The notes under the pieces: generated by a model
Database searches by the model: none
What the model saw: only the letters and a program-made list of their open reading frames with translations
Told to the model about the DNA's origin: nothing
Program-made: the position numbers and the translations under genes
In this document: one piece after another, positions 57,641 to 64,000 of the stretch
How positions within the stretch are numbered: position 1 is the stretch's first letter
Layout: the number at the start of each line of letters is the position of its first letter
Origin: Hsuehochloa calcarea
Taxonomy: Eukaryota > Streptophyta > Magnoliopsida > Poales > Poaceae
NCBI GenBank assembly: GCA_036346395.1
Contig: CM070604.1
Coordinates: forward strand, 2,579,501 to 2,643,500
Length of the DNA: 64,000 nt
Direction: 5' to 3'

Positions 57641-58860
57641 GCATTTTAGTAAGATTTTCGACATGTAAATTCAATTGCAGCGAGACGAGGAGAGGCGGAG
57701 GAGCGGCGATCGAGGCGACATCTGGCGACCACGGGCGGCGATGTGGATTGAGCGAGGCTACGACGGACGTGGTCTGCCGAGTTTCGCGGCTACGCCATCC
57801 GAGACGTCGCGGCGTACTTGCGGTGGTACATTCCGCGCACTAGGTGCGAGCTTCTTGGGCGGCGCGCGGCGTCGATGGGCGCCATGCGAGACGACGTCGT
57901 ACTAGTTGGTCCGGACCACACCGGCGGCCCGCCGCGACGAGACGGTAAAACATTCTTCGCATAATTCTCCTTCAAAGAACACTTTTCGCACTTACTATCG
58001 GTTTTGCGGCAAAGACTACCGCTTGAGCGTGTCCGCAACCATTTCACCGAAGCTATAGACCGTGGAAACCCCAACACAATGGATCGTATCATAGCGCGCG
58101 TCGCGCGACGATGCGCGAGGATGTAAGTTATGCGATTAGATCCATAACTTGTGGTCGCCATAACGACGTTCACGTCGCAAGATCATCGCGTGCGTGGCGG
58201 TACCTTCCACCACCTCCGCCTCCGCACCTCGTCAAGACGCCCCCGCGACGCCGCCGTCGACTCGGAGTCGTCGAGCTACGATCGCTTCGGCCCCGACCCG
58301 CCTCGAGCCACGTGTATGTCATCATCAACCGGTTCTTGTCGTGAGTACCTTTCCATACACTCATTTGGACGTATCGACATTACCCTTTATTCTTGCGGCG
58401 ATTGCGAGGGGCAAGACTCTGCTGCAACCATCGTCATCACGGAGGAGGCGCGGATCGGGCTTCTTCGCACGGCGTTCAATCACACCTCCGGGAGCGCGAC
58501 CGGTGGTTGGCGACACGCACGGAGGGTACACCGCAAAGACTACGGCTCGGACCGCGGGAGGGTCCTCGTCAACACAACAGCCTACTCGGTACACGTGAGC
58601 GTACTAACACCAATTTTCCCGTCGTACAAAAGCAATGACTAACTCACCTGACGCTTCCCGCAGAAGAGCACCGATGGGTGGGCGACATGCTCGGGCCTCA
58701 CGGACCGCCACGATGAGATCACCCGCATTCGCCCCCGACGGGGCCCCTACTACGGCCTTCGAGGCGTCGCCACTCCCGGACAGTTCACATTCCACGAGGA
58801 TCATCTACGTCGTCCGACAGTTTACACGACCATGCGCCTAACTAATTTCATGGACGTGTA
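57641..58860 (+). pseudogene. C-terminal PMD remnants
   Basis: After a spliced-looking junction (aattgcag at about 57680) comes RDEERRRSGDRGDIWRPRAA and a YLRWYIPRTRCELLGRRAAS-type segment (about 57805-57880), the tail of transposon PMD proteins. Beyond 58150 the DNA is GC-rich with overlapping Arg/Ser/Thr-rich ORFs that I cannot assign. Confidence 0.5.
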
Positions 58861-59840
58861 AAACTTGTTACATAATGCCATCATGCATCTCGCCTTTCGA
58901 TTTATGTAATGTCCATGTATGCGTTCGATCGTTAGATTTATGTACACAACATGTTATCTCAAATATTTAGTACTAACAACAATCAGTAACTCCGATTTAA
59001 ACTTACTAAACCTTAAATACATAACGCAATGTCGCCCCACGATACCTCCTCGGCCTGCTACCTCATGGACGCGAATTTTCTTCAACCAAATTATAATTTA
59101 CCAACAGGCTATATATATGCATGATTTGGCTTCCATTCCACTCACTCTTGATTCCTCTTCTCCTTCCTCCCGTCTTAAGCGGATGTCTACGGCTTCATCA
59201 AACTTTCGAGTGAGCAGCAATTAGAAGCACTAAGACAAAGACTTGGATTGCCCTCGTTGCGAGGATCCGGTGAATGTGTTCACCTCCCATACGCCAAACG
59301 AATCCATCCCGAGTGTTCATGAAGTGTTCGAATGTTACGGTAACTTATGTCCGATCATCCCCATTGAACTTCTTTCCAAACATAATATTTTTCACTTGTA
59401 TTCCCAATTATTTTATAGAACACAACATGTCGGTTCGGGTCAGGTGATGAAGCGATGCCAGACGTTCGAGGCATCGCAATGCAAATTGCGACCTTGCAAG
59501 AGGACACACATCGTGTGGTCGCATTTAAATCAAGTGCCTCGACCATCGGATGAACCGACGGAAAATAAAGATAATGTTCTTAAAGGATTGGATGAAAGGA
59601 TGGGAAGGGTTGAGAAATCGCTACGTAAATTAGTTAACATGGCGGTTTGGTAATTTTTCTTCTATTATTTCTTGTTCTTGCTAAGTAGAAGTTCGGTTTT
59701 AATAAGATTGTAATATCCACTATTTATCTATGCATCCCCGCACTACGTGATGTATGCCTTTGCGGTGTTGTGGTACTAGTTTGTATCAAGTATGCATCTA
59801 TCTAATTCCGTTGTGGACACTTTGCGTGTGATCTAATTTG
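58861..59840. other. MULE-internal spacer with an unassigned ORF
   Basis: Contains a 136-codon plus-strand ORF at 59243-59653 (starts MDCPRCEDPV, ends KSLRKLVNMAVW, with a short coiled-coil-like KGLDERMGRVEKSLRKL). Another frame in the same span contains a DEAMPDVRGIAMQIATLQED phrase. No family recognised; possibly the remnant of a second element gene. Confidence 0.3.
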
Positions 59841-60084
59841 CGGTACTTCGATTATCGTTCGCGAAAATCTGAACTCCGCGGTGCAGAGTACCGCTCCAAA
59901 CATGGCGGTAAGGACCACGCTTGTAGAAAATCAGCTAAGTCCCAAAAGAGTGCTCTTTGTAAAAAACGTTCGCGGGATTTTGGAAGTTTCACGAGAGGTA
60001 CTTCGCACTTATATCGTCGGAACTACCGATCATCCTAACAAAGAAGCAAAGAAGCGGATGGCTTTCAAAACAACTTCAATTGCA

Positions 60085-60540
60085 AAACAAATTTACGGCT
60101 TTTTGGACCGAAATGACAAAGACTCTGCAGAGCAAGACGTGACAACTCGCTGCGTCGCCGACTTTTCGAGATCGAAATAAAGACCTCGCCAAATTTTTCA
60201 GATGAAATGACAAGACTCTGCAGAGTAAGGCGTGACAACTCATCGCCTCGCGATTTTTCGGACCGAAATAGCGGCCTCTGCGGTCATAGACGTGACAACT
60301 CATCGCCTCGCCGACTTTTCGGATCGAAATGAGCAAAGCTCGCCTCGCCAAATTTTTCAGATGAAATAGCGGCCTCTGCGAGTAAGACGTGACAACTCAA
60401 CGCCTCGCCCGACTTTTGGAGCCGAAATGACAAAGACTCTGCGGTCATAGACGTGACAACTCACCGCCTCGCCCGACTTTTGAGACCGAAATAGCGGCAC
60501 TCTGCAGAGCAAGGCGTGACAACTCATCGCAACAACCAGA
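60085..60540. repeat. Minisatellite of about 60-65 bp units upstream of the GRF-finger ORF
   Basis: Variants of four modules recur six to seven times: gaccgaaatgacaaagactc, tgcagagcaagacgtgacaa, ctcatcgcctcgccgac and ttttcggac, with an alternative cgccaaatttttcagatgaa module. Copies are shuffled and diverged. The array ends about 120 bp before the TATA box of the following ORF, a position like that of the sub-terminal or promoter repeats of many plant DNA transposons. Confidence 0.85.
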
Positions 60541-60655
60541 CAACACTCGCCTCCGAGCTTTTCCTACCAAAAATAAAGCACTTAAAAAGGGGCCATGACT
60601 ACTCTGCAGAAAGATTAGACAACACTCGCCAACCACGTCATGCCAACCCTCCGCT

Positions 60656-60662
60656 TATAAAA
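60656..60662 (+). promoter_or_regulatory. TATA box before the GRF-finger ORF
   Basis: TATAAAA in cgctTATAAAAggtgg, 79 bp upstream of ATG 60735. Predicted start of transcription near 60690. Confidence 0.6.
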
Positions 60663-60734
60663 GGTGGTGCAAGTCATCTACGAGAAAACCACACAACCAA
60701 ACCAAACACTACACGAGCTTGCTTCACCAGCGGG

Positions 60735-61584
60735 ATGGACAACCTCAAGAAGCAATGGGACGAGATCCGTGATCTAGCAAGGGCTTCAACGGCACGGGCC
60801 GAACAAGCTAGGGCTGCTGAGGCCCGGGTCCGGCAAGAGCAGCTTGCCAGGATGGCAGCTCTCCGCAATGAAACCCCGCGTACCAGCAACCCCTGTCAGA
60901 ACGTTCCAAACGAGCCTTCGCCGCAACACCCGCCAGAGGGGGAGACGCCGCCCATCTGTTGGTGCAGGGACACATGCAAGTTCTTCAAATCCAAGCACCA
61001 GCTCAGCCTCGGCATGCGTTACTGGGGATGTCCTAACTACTCCTCTGACTATCCCGACCGCCGTTGGGATACGAGCAACTATCGGCGGCCGTAAGGAGTA
61101 CTAATGAGAATAATCGTACCAATTCTCTTTTCGAGTATGCACTAACAATCTCTCCGTCTACCGCAGTCCGGAGCCGCTATGTGGCTTCCGCAAGTGGATC
61201 GACCTAGAGATCCACCCCACGACCGATGGCACTCGACTTCGAGGAGTGGAATGCGAAAGGGGACGCGAGATCCGGGAGGAGGATCGTCGGACTGAAGAGC
61301 ACAACGAGCGTATCCGTCGGGAGACTCGGGCCCATCTCGAGGCGTGCAGGCGCAGGGAGCGCGAGGCACGCGAGAGGGAGCGCGAGAAAAAGCGGGAAAT
61401 GGCGGCCGAGGCCGAGCGGCGGCGAGGACTACAATGCCGAGCTCGCAAGAAAGGGCAAATGGCCCGGCCCACGCGATGGGTCGGGCTAGTCCGTAGTAGA
61501 CCCTCCTATTCGCCATGTTTTAGCTATCCCCTAAAGGCATGCGTACTTACATGGTCCGGAAGCTCGTGTCGCGAGTTACCGTAG
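60735..61584 (+). CDS. GRF zinc-finger coiled-coil protein carried by the MULE relict
   Basis: Two exons, 60735-61090 and 61167-61584; the splice (cggcc/gtaagg ... ccgcag/tccgg) joins RRP to PEPLCGFRKWIDLEIH in frame. Residues 1-50 are a charged coiled coil (QWDEIRDLARASTARAEQAR). A GRF-type finger follows: CWCRDTCKFFKSKHQLSLGM, RYWGCP. The C-terminal part is highly charged (EREAREREREKKREMAAEAE). The expected family ending EDYNAELARKGKWP is present but in a neighbouring frame from about 61425, so a one-base loss has replaced the tail by unrelated residues. GRF fingers bind single-stranded DNA or RNA in other proteins. Such ORFs are frequent in rice transposon annotations; here it is probably MULE cargo. 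Start chosen for good spacing from the TATA box. Confidence 0.6.
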
Positions 61585-62960
61585 TAGTAGCGTCCATGGT
61601 AAAGTAATTAGCCGAACCATCATGCCATGTGACCACATGTAACGTGCTTCGTCCGCACGGGCTGCAATGTAGTTACGGTTACGTGCCTCATTGAGCCATC
61701 AAAGTATAGCCATTCACATCGGTCTCGATTCTCGCTATGTTTTAGGGTTTCTCCGTAATCGCAACGTTCTAAGCCCTTTCGGTTAAATTATTTTTAGTAC
61801 TGCTTTTCCGTACTCTACTTTCACAGAAGAAATGTGATGGAGAACCATACTTCCCACATTTCAAGCCACATGAATTCATGAAACCCTAATTTTCAAACGT
61901 CTCGTCCTAATTTTGAGACCTAAACCACGAATTTGTCGAGACAATTTTGAGCATATAAAATTTTGTAAAATTTACACAATCAAGTCCTTTGTGTAGGGAG
62001 TATGAAAAAAAATCAGAATGTTTGGACCTCATTTGCTATATTATAAAATTCCTACAAACATTAAACTTTAAAGAATTTTCTGAGAAAAAAGAATACATAA
62101 AATTTCAAAAAATTACACAAGCATAAATACTATGCCGGAGGCTCCACAAAAATTTCATAATTGTTTGAGCTTATTTTGTATATTTTAAAAATCGTCTAAC
62201 ATATATTATTAATAACTTTTTAAAAAAATTTCAAAAAAATAAAAATCTTGCACGTGGGCGGACCTTGGTCTTGCCTCGTCGCAGGATTGGTGCCGCCCGG
62301 CAAGCACCAGGGCAAGCACCAAGGTCTTGCCCACGGGACAACGAACCTTTTGTGCTGCTGAGTCCCCAACAACAACAACAGTTCTTCTTAGTCGGGACAA
62401 GAACACCAAGTCTTTGCCGTCCGGACGGAACAACTAGGTTCCGCTTAGTCGACAAAGACTCGCTTCTGGGAGCTACTTTTGGAATTTTTGAACTTATGAG
62501 GCTATTTTTGGAATTTCTATTGCGCAATGAGGCTAATTTAGTCCAGAATTCCTCGCGCGGCTGCACGACGACTAGATGCGGCCCACGTAAAATACTTGGC
62601 CCATGCGCGGCCCACGCCACGTCTGAAATCGTGTGCGCATGGCAGAACACTACTATATCCTATACAGAACCACGCGTATAATTTCAAACGACATTTTACT
62701 AAATAGTCGTGCGTTCGGCAATTTTTAGTACAAAATATTCAACATAACGAGCGACAATATACAACGATAACAAAGTAGTGATAAAAATCTCTACTACTCA
62801 AAAAAAAAAGAATTGGTGCCCATTGTCCTCCCTAATACAATGCGAGACGTTATATCTATCTTTCTTCGTGAGATATGAGCCGTTGGATCTGGTTCTGTCT
62901 CGGTTCCTCTCGTGCTACAGTTGGCCATCCATAGTCTTCTCTCCACTCCTCCACACCCCA
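61585..62960. other. AT-rich flank of the MULE relict
   Basis: No gene recognised. Contains an imperfect inverted repeat, gaccttggtcttgcc at 62261-62275 and gggcaagcaccaaggtc at 62309-62325, inside a short GC-rich island, and tttttggaattt repeats near 62475-62520. Either could belong to a transposon end. Confidence 0.4.
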
Positions 62961-62973
62961 ACTGTCCAAGCTG

Positions 62974-63135
62974 ATGCGCAAGAAGCCCAAAGATTCCATC
63001 GATATTTACAAAAACGAGTTACCGGTGGATCACTTGTTGTTACAAAGAACGTTTGATTTTGTTGAGCTCAGGTGGTTCAAATTTTATGTTTCTTTTGGAG
63101 GTACGATATTGGTGAATGATCCAGATGATTTATAA
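62974..63135 (+). CDS. Unrecognised short ORF, possible first exon of an unknown gene
   Basis: A 53-codon frame from ATG 62974: MRKKPKDSIDIYKNELPVDH, then LLLQRTFDFVELRWFKFY. The composition is protein-like with balanced charge, unlike most local ORFs. A plausible donor (ttggag/gtacg) follows FKFYVSFG at about 63102. The rest would lie beyond the hAT MITE or the window edge. No family recognised; may be only a gene fragment. Confidence 0.25.
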   Translation: MRKKPKDSIDIYKNELPVDHLLLQRTFDFVELRWFKFYVSFGGTILVNDPDDL

Positions 63136-63307
63136 AACTGGGATAGCTTCTGCAGCATGGTATGGATGGAAACAATAAAACGTGTGTTGCTAATGGTTTT
63201 ATATCAACATACTGCTTATCCAGAGTTTCCTCTGCAAGATTACTTGGTGGGTGCCCATTTTGATTTATTTTTTATCTCTCCATGTAGCCACCAACATACC
63301 TGTTCAG

Positions 63308-63879
63308 TAAGGGTGGGCATTTTTTTTAAACCGAAACCGAATTACCGAGCCGAACCAAATTTAATCGGAAAAGATTGATTTATTCAGTTTTTGGTGTTCT
63401 GTTTTTTTCTGGCTCTATTCGGTGTTCAGTATTAGGTTCGGTTTTCCAACTCTGAAAAACCAAAATAGGTCGAGTTACTGAACTACCTAAGTGGCCCACT
63501 CCGACTCCAAGGCCCACTTGCCACTTCGAGTCTCCGACCACCCAACCCAACCCGACCGTCCACCAAAGAACCACCCGCCCACCCCTACTCCTAATCTCTC
63601 TCTCTCTCTCTCTCTCATTCGCACGTAGGCACATCGAAATCCCTAGCAGCAGCTCGCAACCACTCATTCCCCGCCGCCCCATTACCGCCGCCCATCCCCT
63701 ACCGCCAGTCCTCCACTCTGAAGGTCATATGTTCCCCACTCTGAAGGCTATGTGTGGTTCGGTTTACCCAAAAAACAAAATAATCGAATCGATTTAATTC
63801 GGTTAATTAGGTTTGGTTCGGTTGCTAGTTCTAAAAACCAAAATATTTTCTACGAAAAAAAAAAGAATGCCCACCCCTA
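63308..63879. mobile_element. Non-autonomous hAT element with perfect 8-bp target duplication
   Basis: Starts TAAGGGTGGGCAT and ends ATGCCCACCCCTA, an inverted repeat with one mismatch, flanked on both sides by CTGTTCAG (63300-63307 and 63880-63887). Length 572 bp. The interior has ccgaaccgaa/ttcggtt motifs near both ends and a GC-rich centre with (TC)n at 63596-63616. No transposase, so it depends on a hAT source elsewhere. Confidence 0.92.
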
Positions 63880-64000
63880 CTGTTCAGAAAGCTAAACAAC
63901 AGGGGGTAATTCAGTCATATTAACTAGAATTTCATGCATTTCAGGTTGTTTGATAGTGCCCAAAGTTGATGTGAACAGGAAGTTTTTTCTTGCTCTCCTC

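Noticed and set aside
60085..60540. Possible CRISPR-like regular array
   Set aside because: This is a eukaryotic minisatellite: units are head-to-tail variants without unique spacers, and there are no cas genes.
62261..62325. Inverted repeat gaccttgg...ccaaggtc as a microRNA precursor
   Set aside because: The stem is only about 15 bp with an offset, and no extended fold-back is visible. More likely a transposon-end remnant.
1..64000. tRNA, rRNA and snoRNA genes
   Set aside because: No cloverleaf-type A/B box pairs or rRNA-like blocks were noticed by eye. A tRNAscan-SE or Infernal run would be decisive.

Overview
This window is nuclear DNA from a grass, probably close to rice. It has interrupted genes with GT-AG introns, GC-rich first exons, Stowaway- and hAT-type MITEs, and large gypsy LTR blocks. 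A ZEITLUPE/Adagio protein has the same layout and nearly the same length as the rice Adagio-like proteins. About one third is host genes; the rest is nested or decayed transposable-element DNA.

Layout. 1-4160: dispersed repeat and a tandemly duplicated plant-mobile-domain (PMD) pseudogene, one copy split by a solo LTR with a near-perfect 5-bp target duplication. 5813-7774: five-exon GDSL esterase/lipase (+). 9200-11817: six-exon Tti2-like ARM-repeat gene (-). 12450-15300: decayed Dart-like hAT transposon. 16280-25436: nested LTR zone, including a solo LTR that carries an array of 29-bp hairpin units. 26113-30712: two-exon ZTL/ADO blue-light receptor F-box gene (+), with an evening-element match upstream. 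31701-32861: broken CDKF-like kinase (-). 32915-36545: two juxtaposed LTRs. 36768-37451: TFIIS N-domain/Med26-like gene with an apparently early stop. 38873-39055: broken JmjN fragment. 39300-41703: another LTR. 44950-45903: DUF1644 zinc-binding protein (-). 49167-52437: five-exon REI1-like 60S maturation factor (-). 53750-61600: relict MuDR-class element with mudrA-like and PMD remnants and a GRF zinc-finger ORF preceded by a minisatellite. 63308-63879: hAT MITE with a perfect 8-bp target duplication.

The intact host genes do not form a pathway: one is a secreted lipase, one a predicted PIKK co-chaperone, one a clock receptor, one of unknown function and one a ribosome biogenesis factor. The four best-supported spliced models (GDSL, Tti2-like, ZTL, REI1-like) were built by hand. 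All junction phases close and their lengths (372, 385, 634 and 406 residues) fit the families. The most unusual observations are the hairpin minisatellite with apparently compensated stem changes inside an LTR, the kinase pseudogene with a 32-bp templated insertion and two mutually compensating frameshifts, and the MULE relict that carries PMD and GRF-finger cargo. All family assignments are by eye; no database search was run.
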